64,000 nt of DNA from positions 34,807 through 98,806 of the forward strand of contig NZ_JACVAC010000016.1 of NCBI RefSeq assembly GCF_014851685.1. Direction: 5' to 3'. Made by a program: the position numbers and the translations under genes. Below, piece after piece: positions 7,402 to 19,468 of this stretch. Below the pieces are notes generated by a model. It saw nothing but the letters and a program-made list of their open reading frames with translations. It was not told the DNA's origin and did no database searches. Position 1 is the first letter of the stretch; each line of letters begins with the position of its first letter. This stretch comes from Pseudomonas sp. PDM05 (GTDB taxonomy: Bacteria > Pseudomonadota > Gammaproteobacteria > Pseudomonadales > Pseudomonadaceae).

Positions 7402-8721
7402 ATGTCTTTTAACATCGGCCTTAGCGGCCTCTATGCGGCCAACAAACAACTGGACGTGACCGGCAACAACATCGCCAACGTCGCGACCACTGGCTTCAAA
7501 TCGTCCCGTGCGGAATTCGCGGACATCTACGCCGCGTCCAAACTGGGTACCGGCCAGAACAGCATCGGCAACGGGGTGAACCTGGCGGCGGTGTCCCAGC
7601 AGTTCACCCAGGGTGACGTCAACAACAGCGGCGGCGTGCTGGACATGGCGATCCAGGGCGGCGGCTTCTTCGTACAGAAGGGCAGCGACGGCTCGCTGGA
7701 ATACACCCGTAGCGGCGCCTTCCGTGCCGACAAAGATGGTTACATCACCAACAACACTGGCACCTCGCGTCTGCAAGGCTATGCGGCGGATGACAATGGC
7801 AAGATCGTCAAGGGTGGCCTGGTCGACCTGCAACTGAACCTGTCGAGCCTGCCGCCAAAGGCGTCCACCAAGGTGGATTCCACCAGTAACCTGAATTCGT
7901 CGGACCTGCCGATCGACCAGACGGCACACCCGTTTGATCCTACCAAGACCGACAGCTTCAACACCCAGTACTCCACCACGCTTTACGATACCCAGGGCAA
8001 CGCCCACTCGATGGTGCAGTACATGGTCAAGACGGGCTCCAACGTCTGGAAGTCCTACACCTTGATCGACGGCCGCAACCCTGACGGTACTGCCATCAGC
8101 GGTTCCGACCCATTCGGCGTGACGGCGCCTGTCGCGTCGACGCTGACCTTTGACGAAGCCGGCAAACTCAAGACTATTGTTGCGCCGAATGTCGCTGGCA
8201 CCACAATGACCGTTGACGACTGGGTTCCAGGCGGCATGGTCAACGGCTTGTGGCAGAAAAACGGTGCTAAAGCCAACCCTGACGGGATCGCCGTCAACAT
8301 GGGCAACATTACCCAGTACAACTCCGCCAGCTACCGTAACCCGCCGGTCACCGACGGCTACGCCACCGGCCAGATCACTGGCTTGAAAATCGACGGCAGC
8401 GGCGTACTGTTCGCCACGTTCAGCAACCAGCAGAGCAAGGCCATCGGCCAGATCTCCCTGGCCAGCTTCAACAACGAACAGGGCCTGCAGCCATCGGGCG
8501 GCACCACCTGGAGAGAGACCTTCGCATCGGGCCAGCCGGGTTACGACGCCCCGCAAACCGGCACCCTGGGTTCGATCGTGGCCAACTCCCTGGAGAACTC
8601 CAACGTCAACCTGACCAATGAGCTGGTGGACCTGATCAAGGCCCAGAGCAACTATCAGGCGAACGCCAAGACGATCTCCACCCAGAGCACCATCATGCAG
8701 ACCATCATTCAGATGACGTGA
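7402..8721 (+). CDS. flgE: Flagellar hook protein FlgE
   Basis: FlgE polymerises into the hook. The 439-residue protein has the N-terminal signature GLYAANKQLDVTGNNIANV, the GGGFFV segment near residue 90, central hook domains, and the C-terminal coiled-coil (LTNELVDLIKAQSNYQANAK). AGAGAAG precedes the ATG. A strong terminator follows directly, so transcription of this operon ends here and the distal rod and ring genes (flgF onwards) are not adjacent. Confidence 0.95.
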   Translation: MSFNIGLSGLYAANKQLDVTGNNIANVATTGFKSSRAEFADIYAASKLGTGQNSIGNGVNLAAVSQQFTQGDVNNSGGVLDMAIQGGGFFVQKGSDGSLEYTRSGAFRADKDGYITNNTGTSRLQGYAADDNGKIVKGGLVDLQLNLSSLPPKASTKVDSTSNLNSSDLPIDQTAHPFDPTKTDSFNTQYSTTLYDTQGNAHSMVQYMVKTGSNVWKSYTLIDGRNPDGTAISGSDPFGVTAPVASTLTFDEAGKLKTIVAPNVAGTTMTVDDWVPGGMVNGLWQKNGAKANPDGIAVNMGNITQYNSASYRNPPVTDGYATGQITGLKIDGSGVLFATFSNQQSKAIGQISLASFNNEQGLQPSGGTTWRETFASGQPGYDAPQTGTLGSIVANSLENSNVNLTNELVDLIKAQSNYQANAKTISTQSTIMQTIIQMT

Positions 8722-8740
8722 TGCTGACCTGTAAATGGTG

Positions 8741-8771
8741 AAAAAAAACCCCTCGATGAGGGGTTTTTTTT
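8741..8771 (+). terminator. Terminator of flgBCDE
   Basis: A stem AAAACCCCTC / GAGGGGTTTT with a three-base loop is followed by eight T residues. Confidence 0.9.
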
Positions 8772-8904
8772 GCAGATTTTTCTTGTGCCGAGCTCGTTTT
8801 TCCCGCGCATAAATCCGATTTTTGACACGTTTTATCTTGGAACTGGCTACGCCCTTTTCATTACCCATGAGATCAACAGGGGGCTCATTGAGGGGGGTGA
8901 GTAT

Positions 8905-10056
<1,152 letters not shown>

Positions 10057-10070
10057 CTGCAGCGCTTAAC

Positions 10071-10140
10071 AAAAAAACCCGATAAACCCTATGCAGTCGG
10101 GGTTTATCGGGTTTATCAATCCCGGGCATTCACGCCCGGG
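10071..10140 (-). terminator. Paired hairpins ending nrdA (possibly bidirectional)
   Basis: Reading from nrdA, a CCCGGGC/GCCCGGG stem (10121-10140) is followed by a perfect 15-base stem (arms 10075-10089 and 10100-10114) and seven T residues. The second hairpin can also stop transcription coming from the unknown gene at 8905. Confidence 0.8.
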
Positions 10141-10151
10141 ACCGCCTCAGC

Positions 10152-13049
<2,898 letters not shown>

Positions 13050-13222
13050 GGGGGGTTGTCTCCGCGTTCTATATTTGATTGCGAGTGCCAGGCTTTTCCT
13101 GCAACACCCGTACCGTTTTCCATATCGGGGATGGGAAACAGCTGCCATCCGCGTGAGCGGTTTGGTCTACTGAAAAATCGGTTGGTTCCCTACTGCGCTA
13201 GCAATAAAACCCTTGAATATCG

Positions 13223-13271
13223 AACCACTTGTGTGGTTGGGCGCTTTGCGCAAAAACCCTACATATAGGGT
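13223..13271 (-). promoter_or_regulatory. Candidate pair of NrdR boxes upstream of nrdA
   Basis: Two 16-base palindromes, AACCACTTGTGTGGTT (13223-13238) and ACCCTACATATAGGGT (13256-13271), are 33 bases apart centre to centre, three helical turns. NrdR boxes are tandem AT-centred palindromes with this spacing. The second copy is the better match. Confidence 0.5.
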
Positions 13272-13330
13272 CTTCTGTGTCGCCGAGGTACAAGATAATG
13301 CGTTTCGTAAGGGTTGGCAACGCAGTAACC

Positions 13331-13339
13331 TGTGGATAA
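13331..13339 (-). promoter_or_regulatory. Consensus DnaA box upstream of nrdA
   Basis: TTATCCACA on the minus strand is a perfect DnaA box, about 280 bases before the nrdA start. In E. coli, DnaA binds upstream of nrdAB and links dNTP supply to replication. Confidence 0.6.
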
Positions 13340-13594
13340 CGCTGTGGGTAAAATGTGTATGAAAGGCTGAATGTGTGTGTAGGCCGCATTACTGCTGCGT
13401 TGCACCGTTTGTCATGAAATATTTCCGACCTAAAACAGCTGGGCCGTTTTCGAAGGGCGCGAACCCTATCACAAAATATCGCGATCACCGAATGGATTTC
13501 CCGCCTTGTGCTACAGGCCGTGAGCATGGCTACAATCGGCCTTTGTTATGCCTCTGAAACATGACAAACAGGGTATGACCGATGGAAATCAAAC

Positions 13595-13683
13595 TGTGGG
13601 AGCGGGCTTGCCCGCGAAGGCGATGTATCAGCAACAGATTCGGTGACTGACACTGCGCTTTCGCGGGCAAGCCCGCTCCCACA
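13595..13683. repeat. REPIN-like inverted repeat (GCGGGCTTGCCCGCGAA type)
   Basis: TGTGGGAGCGGGCTTG at the left end and its inverted copy at the right end enclose about 40 bases, between nrdA and the rstA-like gene. Confidence 0.9.
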
Positions 13684-13733
13684 TGCAGATATCCCTGGGT
13701 AAGAAGAATGTCTAATAACAACGAGGACCGCCC

Positions 13734-14459
13734 GTGGAGCAAGAAGCCTGGCAGATACTGATCGTCGAGGACGACGAGCGATTGGCCGAGTTGACCCGTG
13801 ATTACCTGGAAAGCAACGGCCTGCGCGTATCGGTGGAAAGCGACGGTGCCCTGGCCGCGGCGCGTATCGTTGCCGAACAACCCGACCTGGTGATCCTCGA
13901 CCTCATGCTCCCCGGCGAAGACGGCCTGAGCATCTGCCGCAAGGTGCGTGAGCGCTACGACGGCGTGATCCTGATGCTCACCGCGCGTACCGACGACATG
14001 GACCAGGTGCTCGGCCTGGACATGGGCGCCGACGACTACGTGTGCAAACCCGTGCGTCCACGCCTCTTGTTGGCGCGCATCCAGGCCCTGCTGCGGCGCA
14101 GCGAACCGGCCGAAGCGGCCATCGTCGAAAACCAGCGCCGCCTGCAATTCGGCCCGCTGGTGGTGGACAATGCCCTGCGCGAAGCCTGGCTGCATGACGG
14201 CGGCATCGAGCTGACCAGCGCCGAATTCGACCTGCTATGGCTATTGGTGGCGAATGCCGGGCGCATTCTGTCCCGCGAAGAAATCTTCATCGCCCTGCGC
14301 GGCATCGGCTACGACGGCCAGGACCGCTCCATAGATGTGCGTATCTCGCGCATCCGCCCGAAAATAGGCGATGACCCGATCCACCCGCGCCTGATCAAGA
14401 CCATCCGCAGCAAAGGCTATCTGTTCGTCCCCGAAGCCGCTGCCGATATGCCGCTGTGA
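13734..14459 (+). CDS. rstA: OmpR-family response regulator (RstA-like)
   Basis: This 241-residue regulator has a receiver domain (acidic pair EDDE near residue 12, phospho-Asp in LVILDLMLPGEDG near residue 56, Lys in DDYVCKPV near residue 106) and a winged-helix DNA-binding domain (about 140-235) with ELTSAEFDLLWLLV and TIRSKGYLF. Start is GTG with GAGGA upstream. It overlaps the kinase gene by four bases and lies next to nrdA, as PA1157 does in P. aeruginosa. The RstA name is by similarity of sequence and context. Confidence 0.8.
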   Translation: MEQEAWQILIVEDDERLAELTRDYLESNGLRVSVESDGALAAARIVAEQPDLVILDLMLPGEDGLSICRKVRERYDGVILMLTARTDDMDQVLGLDMGADDYVCKPVRPRLLLARIQALLRRSEPAEAAIVENQRRLQFGPLVVDNALREAWLHDGGIELTSAEFDLLWLLVANAGRILSREEIFIALRGIGYDGQDRSIDVRISRIRPKIGDDPIHPRLIKTIRSKGYLFVPEAAADMPL

Positions 14460-16066
14460 ACTCGATCTTCCTGCGCATCTACGGTGGCATGTGCGCGGCG
14501 CTGATCCTGGTGGCGCTGCTCGGCGTACTCGCCCTGCACCTGCTCAACGAAGTGCGCAGCGGCCAGTACCGCGAGCGCCTGGCCCACGGCACGTTCGCCC
14601 TGATGGGCGATAACCTGCAACCCATGAGTGCCATCGAGCGCCAGCGCGCCCTGGCGGTGTGGGAGCGCTTGCTCGGTATTCCCCTGGAGTTGCGCAGCCT
14701 CAGCGACGCGCAGTTGGACCTCAGCCAACGCAATCGCCTGCAGCGCGGCCAGGTGCTGGTGCAGCAGACCGGCCCCCATGCGGCGCGCGTGTTGCGCCTG
14801 GTCAGCGAGCGCGAATCCCTGGTGCTGACCGGCGAAGTGCAGCAGATCAGCGAGCAATTGGCCCGGGCGACCATTTACCTGCTGGCCGACGAACTGGTGC
14901 GTTTTCCGGTCGCCGAACAGCCGCAACGCCTGGCCGACATAAAGGAAGCCAAGGGGTTTGGCTTCGAGATGCACCTGATGGCCCTTGACCAGACCGATAT
15001 GGACGACGACCAGCGCCGCCGCGTATCGGAAGGCGATACGGTGATGGCCCTTGGCAAGGGCGGTGATTCGATCCGCGTGTTCGCCGGCATGGTTGGTACG
15101 CCGTGGGTGTTGGAAATCGGCCCGCTGTATCAGATGAACCCGTACCCGGCGCAATGGCTGATCCTGATCGCGTTGATCGGCCTGACCCTGATCGGTTTGA
15201 TCGTCTATCTATTGGTGCGCCAGTTGGAGCGCCGCTTGCGCGGCCTGGAAGCCGCCGCCACACGGATCGCCAAAGGCAGCCTGGAGGTGCGCGTGCCGGC
15301 CCGTGGCGCCGACTCGGTGGGGCGCCTGGCTGCCGCCTTTAATGGCATGGCCGAGCACTTGCAGCAATTGCTGGCGATCCAGCGCGAACTGGTGCGTGCG
15401 GTGTCCCACGAACTGCGCACTCCGGTGGCGCGCTTGCGCTTCGGCCTGGAGATGGTGGGCGATGCCACCACGCCCGAGGCTCGACGCAAATACCTGGAGG
15501 GCATGGACAGTGACATTCAGGACCTCGATGGCCTGGTCGATGAAATGCTCACCTATGCCCGCCTGGAACAGGGCGCGCCGGAGCTGAATTTCCAGCGTGT
15601 CGACCTCAGCGCCTTGCTCGATCAGGTGGTCGGCGAATTATCGCCACTGCGCCCGCAAGTCTCGGTCGCCCGTGGTATTTGCCTGTCCTCGGCGCATTGG
15701 GACGACGCCTGGGTCGACGCCGAGCCGCGCTACCTGCACCGCGCCCTGCAAAACCTGGTGAGCAACGCCATGCGTCACGCCCAGGGGCAGGTGCTGATCA
15801 GTTACCAGGTCGGCCAGGTGCGTTGCCGCATCGATGTGGAGGATGACGGACCGGGTGTGCCGGAAAGCGCCTGGGAGCGCATCTTCACGCCGTTCCTGCG
15901 CTTGGATGACAGCCGCACCCGTGCTTCCGGTGGGCATGGGCTGGGGTTGTCGATCGTGCGGCGGATCATCTACTGGCATGGCGGGCGGGCGTTGATCGGC
16001 AAGAGCAACAACCTGGGTGGGGCTTGTTTCAGCTTGAGTTGGCCCAGGGATCAGGAGAAACCTTGA
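14456..16066 (+). CDS. rstB: Sensor histidine kinase (RstB-like)
   Basis: This 536-residue inner-membrane kinase partners the preceding regulator; the genes overlap by GTGA. Order: transmembrane helix 1 (about residues 8-28), periplasmic sensor domain, transmembrane helix 2 (about 225-250), HAMP linker, HisKA domain with the phospho-acceptor in VSHELRTP (His about 318), then the ATPase with NLVSNAMRHA, DDGPGVP and GHGLGLSIVRR. The signal is unknown. Confidence 0.85.
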   Translation: MNSIFLRIYGGMCAALILVALLGVLALHLLNEVRSGQYRERLAHGTFALMGDNLQPMSAIERQRALAVWERLLGIPLELRSLSDAQLDLSQRNRLQRGQVLVQQTGPHAARVLRLVSERESLVLTGEVQQISEQLARATIYLLADELVRFPVAEQPQRLADIKEAKGFGFEMHLMALDQTDMDDDQRRRVSEGDTVMALGKGGDSIRVFAGMVGTPWVLEIGPLYQMNPYPAQWLILIALIGLTLIGLIVYLLVRQLERRLRGLEAAATRIAKGSLEVRVPARGADSVGRLAAAFNGMAEHLQQLLAIQRELVRAVSHELRTPVARLRFGLEMVGDATTPEARRKYLEGMDSDIQDLDGLVDEMLTYARLEQGAPELNFQRVDLSALLDQVVGELSPLRPQVSVARGICLSSAHWDDAWVDAEPRYLHRALQNLVSNAMRHAQGQVLISYQVGQVRCRIDVEDDGPGVPESAWERIFTPFLRLDDSRTRASGGHGLGLSIVRRIIYWHGGRALIGKSNNLGGACFSLSWPRDQEKP

Positions 16067-16068
16067 GG

Positions 16069-16160
16069 CCGCTTTCGCGAGCAAGCCCGCTCCCACACTC
16101 GACCGAGTTCCAGCAGGGGAATGCATTCAAATGTGGGAGCGGGCTTGCCCGCGAAAGCGG
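16069..16160. repeat. REPIN-like inverted repeat, tail-in orientation
   Basis: Arms CCGCTTTCGCGAGCAAGC... (16069-16097) and its inverted copy (16132-16160) lie between the converging kinase and phosphopantetheinyl transferase genes. Here the GTGGGAG ends face inwards, opposite to the copy at 13595. Confidence 0.88.
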
Positions 16161-16164
16161 TCTA

Positions 16165-16881
16165 TCAGGCGCCGACCGCCACCAGGCTCAACAACTGCCG
16201 ATCCGCCAGCACAAACTGCCCCGCCAACTCCTTGCCATGACACCACTCGCGGGACAAATCCGTCAGCAAACGCAAGCGCACTGCCCCCGAGTCAGACCAC
16301 TCCAACACCTCGGCGTGTTCAAAATAAAAGCGCTTCTGCACAATCGGATACAGCGCCTTGAACAAGCTCTCCTTGGCCGAAAACGTCAGCGTCACCAGCA
16401 ACGCAACCTGCTCGCGCGGCACATGCGCCATGCGCTTGAGTTCATCGGCGGTGAGGATTTCGCCCGCCAGCCGTTCGGCGCGCTCCAGCGGCATCACGTT
16501 CTCCAGGTCCATCCCCAGCCCGCGCCACTGCGCCTTGTGCCCGACAATCGCTGCGGCATGCCCGGTGCTGTGGGTGATGGAGCCGCTGATATGCCCAGGC
16601 CACACGGGGGCACGGTCTTCGCCGATGGCCGGGATGCAATCGAGCTGATCCAGCTGCTGCAACGCGGCACGGGCGCACAAGCGGCCGGCAAGGAACTCGG
16701 CCTGGCGCTTGGCCACTGAGCGCTGGATGCTCGGCGGTGGCGGCACGGCGCTGCGCTGGAAATCGCCCTCGGCCAGTAAGGTCGGGTCGAAGCGAGTGCT
16801 GAGCAATACCGTGCCCGGCAAGGGTTCGGGCAGCGACCAATGGGCGTCGAGTGGGGTGCAGCAAGCGGGTAAAGGAGTCAT
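16165..16881 (-). CDS. pcpS: 4'-phosphopantetheinyl transferase (PcpS/EntD type)
   Basis: The enzyme moves the phosphopantetheine arm of coenzyme A to a serine on acyl and peptidyl carrier proteins. The 238-residue sequence shows the superfamily motifs GLGMDLEN (Mg-binding Asp/Glu) and FSAKESLFKAL, plus the Sfp/EntD-type N-terminal half. In P. aeruginosa the single PPTase PcpS (PA1165) serves both fatty-acid and siderophore synthesis and lies in the same neighbourhood. No ACP synthase gene (acpS) is visible here. Confidence 0.85.
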   Translation of the reverse strand: MTPLPACCTPLDAHWSLPEPLPGTVLLSTRFDPTLLAEGDFQRSAVPPPPSIQRSVAKRQAEFLAGRLCARAALQQLDQLDCIPAIGEDRAPVWPGHISGSITHSTGHAAAIVGHKAQWRGLGMDLENVMPLERAERLAGEILTADELKRMAHVPREQVALLVTLTFSAKESLFKALYPIVQKRFYFEHAEVLEWSDSGAVRLRLLTDLSREWCHGKELAGQFVLADRQLLSLVAVGA

Positions 16882-16923
16882 GGGCGGTATTCTGCCGAGT
16901 TGGCGGGCCAGAGGATAGCCCGC

Positions 16924-16940
16924 TGTTCAGGGGGAGTTCA
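16924..16940 (+). promoter_or_regulatory. Candidate PhoP box
   Basis: TGTTCA-N5-AGTTCA is a direct hexamer repeat with the spacing of PhoP boxes ((T/G)GTTTA-N5-(T/G)GTTTA). A weak -10 (TAGTCT, 16953-16958) follows 12 bases later, the geometry of PhoP-activated promoters that lack a -35. It would autoregulate the small gene and phoPQ. Confidence 0.45.
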
Positions 16941-16991
16941 GGGGCGCCTGCGTAGTCTGGCCCTACAGCCAAACGCATAGAGGTAAGCACC

Positions 16992-17300
16992 ATGACTGCG
17001 ATCAAAAAGCTGATGTTGGCGTTAACCATGCTCAGCGCCACCGCCGGGGCCCAGGCCTCGGACGCGGCCTTTGCTGCATTCGGTAGCGAAAAAACCAAGA
17101 AATCCAGCACGCTGATCCAGCGTGTCAGCTTTGAAGATGCGGGCAGCCAACCTACGCCGTGGGGCCAGGCCCTGGGCTTGACCGCCGCGCAACCGGCCTA
17201 CCGTGCCGGCTACGCACACCTGACGGGCCACTACAATGGCACTAAACTGCGCCCGCAAGACTTGCAGGGCCGCTATGATGTCCCTCTGTCGGACAGTTGA
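16992..17300 (+). CDS. Small secreted protein upstream of phoPQ
   Basis: The product is 102 residues with a signal peptide (Lys-rich start, Leu/Ala core, cut near GAQA-SDAA). The mature part, about 80 residues, has no cysteines and no family I recognise. AGAGGTAA precedes the ATG. It takes the place that oprH has ahead of phoPQ in P. aeruginosa but is far too short to be OprH. It probably belongs to the PhoP regulon. Confidence 0.75.
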   Translation: MTAIKKLMLALTMLSATAGAQASDAAFAAFGSEKTKKSSTLIQRVSFEDAGSQPTPWGQALGLTAAQPAYRAGYAHLTGHYNGTKLRPQDLQGRYDVPLSDS

Positions 17301-17318
17301 TTTGCCTTGGAGAGCCTT

Positions 17319-17996
17319 ATGAAATTGCTGGTGGTGGAAGATGAGGCGCTGCTGCGCCATCACCTGTTGACCCGCCTGACCGACAGCGGGCATGTGGTCG
17401 AGGCCGTGGCCAATGCCGAAGAAGCGCTGTACCAGACTGGCCAATTCAACCATGACCTGGCGATCATTGACCTGGGCCTGCCCGGCATGGGCGGCCTGGA
17501 TCTGATCCGCCAACTGCGTACCCAGGCCAAGACCTTCCCGATCCTGATCCTCACCGCCCGTGGCAACTGGCAGGACAAGGTCGAAGGCCTGGCCGCCGGG
17601 GCCGACGACTATGTGGTCAAACCGTTCCAGTTCGAAGAGCTGGAGGCGCGGATGAACGCCTTGCTGCGCCGCTCCAGCGGGTTCACCCAGTCGACCATCG
17701 TCGCCGGGCCCTTGTTGCTGGACCTCAATCGCAAGCAAGCGTCCCTCGATGAACAGCCGTTGGCGTTGACCGCGTACGAGTATCGGATTCTCGAATACCT
17801 CATGCGTCACCATCAGCAAGTGGTCGCCAAGGACCGCCTGATGGAACAACTCTATCCGGATGACGACGAGCGCGATCCGAACGTGATCGAAGTGCTGGTC
17901 GGCCGCCTGCGCCGCAAGTTGGAAGGCCCGGGCGGGTTCAAGCCGATCGACACCGTGCGTGGCCTGGGCTACCTGTTCAATGAGCGCTGCCTTTGA
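17319..17996 (+). CDS. phoP: Response regulator PhoP
   Basis: PhoP is the magnesium/antimicrobial-peptide-responsive regulator. The 225-residue sequence has the receiver domain (EDEA near residue 8, phospho-Asp in LAIIDLGLPGMGG near residue 51, KPFQ near residue 101) and the OmpR-type wing domain with DDERDPNVIEVLVGRLRRKL. It reads very close to P. aeruginosa PhoP along its whole length. GGAGAG precedes the ATG at 17319. It overlaps phoQ. Confidence 0.92.
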   Translation: MKLLVVEDEALLRHHLLTRLTDSGHVVEAVANAEEALYQTGQFNHDLAIIDLGLPGMGGLDLIRQLRTQAKTFPILILTARGNWQDKVEGLAAGADDYVVKPFQFEELEARMNALLRRSSGFTQSTIVAGPLLLDLNRKQASLDEQPLALTAYEYRILEYLMRHHQQVVAKDRLMEQLYPDDDERDPNVIEVLVGRLRRKLEGPGGFKPIDTVRGLGYLFNERCL

Positions 17997-19339
17997 TTCG
18001 CTCGCTGCGCGTGCGCCTGATGCTGGCGGCCGCCACCCTGGCCGTGCTGTTTATGCTCGGTTTGCTGCCGGCGATGCAAGGCGCGTTCAGCCTGGCGTTG
18101 CAGGATTCCATCGAGCAGCGCTTGGCGTCGGATGTCACCACCCTGATTTCCGCCGCCCGTGTGGAAAACAACCGCCTGCTGATGCCGGCGCAGTTGCCGG
18201 ACGAGCGCTTCAACCTCACCGATAGCCGCCTGCTCGGCTATATCTACGACCGTGAGGGCCACCTGGTGTGGCGCTCGCGGGCGACCAAAGAAGAGAACAT
18301 CAACTACAAGCCGCGCTACGACGGACGCGGCAATGAGTTTGCGCGGATTCGCGAGGCCAATGGCCAGGAGTTCTTTGTCTATGACGTCGAGGTCAAGTTG
18401 CTCGGTGGCAAGAGTGCGGCGTTCAGTATCGTTGCCCTGCAACCAGTGCGTGAATACCAGCTGACCCTCGAAGGCCTGCGCGAAAACCTCTATCTGGGTT
18501 TCGGCGCGGCCTTGCTGGTGCTGCTCACGCTATTGTGGCTGGGCCTGACCTGGGGCCTGCAAGCCTTGCGGCGCTTGAGCCAGGAACTGGACCAGATCGA
18601 AGGCGGCACCCGTGAAAGCCTTTCCGAAGAACACCCCCGCGAACTGCTGCGTCTTACCGGTTCCCTCAACCGCTTGCTGGCCAGCGAGCGCGAGCAGCGG
18701 GCGCGCTACCGCGATTCCCTCGACGACCTGGCCCACAGCCTGAAAACTCCGCTCGCTGTGCTGCAGGGTGTGAGCGAAGACATGGCCCAGCGCCCGGAAG
18801 ACCGCGACCAGGCCTGGGTGCTGCAATCGCAGATCGAGCGCATGAGCCAGCAGATCAGCTACCAACTGCAGCGCGCCAGCCTGCGCAAAAGCGGCCTGGT
18901 GCGCCATCAGGTCCGCCTGGAACCGGTGCTGCAAAGCCTGTGCGACACCCTGGACAAGGTCTACCGCGACAAGCGCGTCAGCGTGTCCTTCGATTTGCCG
19001 GACGAGTGCTATGTGCCGATCGAGAAGGGCGCCTTGCTTGAACTGCTCGGCAACCTGCTGGAAAACGCCTACCGCCTGTGTGTACGCCAAGTGCGTATCC
19101 GTCTGGTGGAAAGCCTCGAAGGCATCGAGTTGTGCGTCGAGGATGACGGGCCGGGCGTGCCGCCGGATCAGCGTGCACGGATTCTGCAACGGGGTGAGCG
19201 GCTGGACCGCCAGCATCCGGGGCAGGGCATCGGGTTGGCGGTGGTCAAGGACATTATTGAGAGCTACGGTGCGCGGCTGACCCTTGGGGATTCGCCGTTG
19301 GGTGGGGCCGCGTTCAAGATTCACTTTCCGGCTGTTTGA
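17993..19339 (+). CDS. phoQ: Sensor histidine kinase PhoQ
   Basis: PhoQ senses low divalent cations and cationic peptides in the periplasm. The 448-residue protein has helix 1 (about residues 6-28), a PhoQ-type periplasmic domain, helix 2 (about 163-185), a HAMP region, the phospho-acceptor in DDLAHSLKTPLAVL (His about 247), and an ATPase with LLENAYRLC, DDGPGVPP and GQGIGLAVVKDI. Start is TTG at 17993, overlapping the phoP stop by four bases. Confidence 0.9.
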   Translation: MIRSLRVRLMLAAATLAVLFMLGLLPAMQGAFSLALQDSIEQRLASDVTTLISAARVENNRLLMPAQLPDERFNLTDSRLLGYIYDREGHLVWRSRATKEENINYKPRYDGRGNEFARIREANGQEFFVYDVEVKLLGGKSAAFSIVALQPVREYQLTLEGLRENLYLGFGAALLVLLTLLWLGLTWGLQALRRLSQELDQIEGGTRESLSEEHPRELLRLTGSLNRLLASEREQRARYRDSLDDLAHSLKTPLAVLQGVSEDMAQRPEDRDQAWVLQSQIERMSQQISYQLQRASLRKSGLVRHQVRLEPVLQSLCDTLDKVYRDKRVSVSFDLPDECYVPIEKGALLELLGNLLENAYRLCVRQVRIRLVESLEGIELCVEDDGPGVPPDQRARILQRGERLDRQHPGQGIGLAVVKDIIESYGARLTLGDSPLGGAAFKIHFPAV

Positions 19340-19354
19340 TCTTTATTGGTCATG

Positions 19355-19452
19355 CTGGCCTCTTCGCGAGCAAGCCCGCTCCCACATTCGACCGAGTTCC
19401 AACGTTGGAATGCAATCAAGTGTGGGAGCGGGCTTGCTCGCGAAGAGGCCAG
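19355..19452. repeat. REPIN-like inverted repeat, tail-in orientation
   Basis: CTGGCCTCTTCGCGAGC... (19355-19386) is matched by an inverted copy (19421-19452), giving arms of 32 bases between the converging phoQ and AraC genes. Confidence 0.9.
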
Positions 19453-19468
19453 TATAAGCAACACACCT

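Larger units (their letters stand above)
13050..13733. other. Intergenic region between nrdA and the RstA-like gene
   Basis: This stretch of 684 bases has no convincing gene. It holds the nrdA leader, the NrdR and DnaA candidates, a region of intermediate AT content (13340-13560) with no feature I can name, and a REPIN at 13595-13683. Confidence 0.6.

Noticed and set aside
7375..8868. Long open frame antisense to flgE
   Set aside because: flgE is complete with all family motifs; the antisense product shows no motif and crosses the flgE terminator.
8822..8890. Hrp box or type III regulon promoter before the unknown gene
   Set aside because: GGAACT occurs, but no CCACNNA element follows at 15-17 bases; a TTGACA is present without a matching -10.
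13331..13339. DnaA box as a sign of a replication origin
   Set aside because: Only one box is present, with no AT-rich unwinding region and no dnaA or dnaN nearby; a regulatory role at nrdA fits better.
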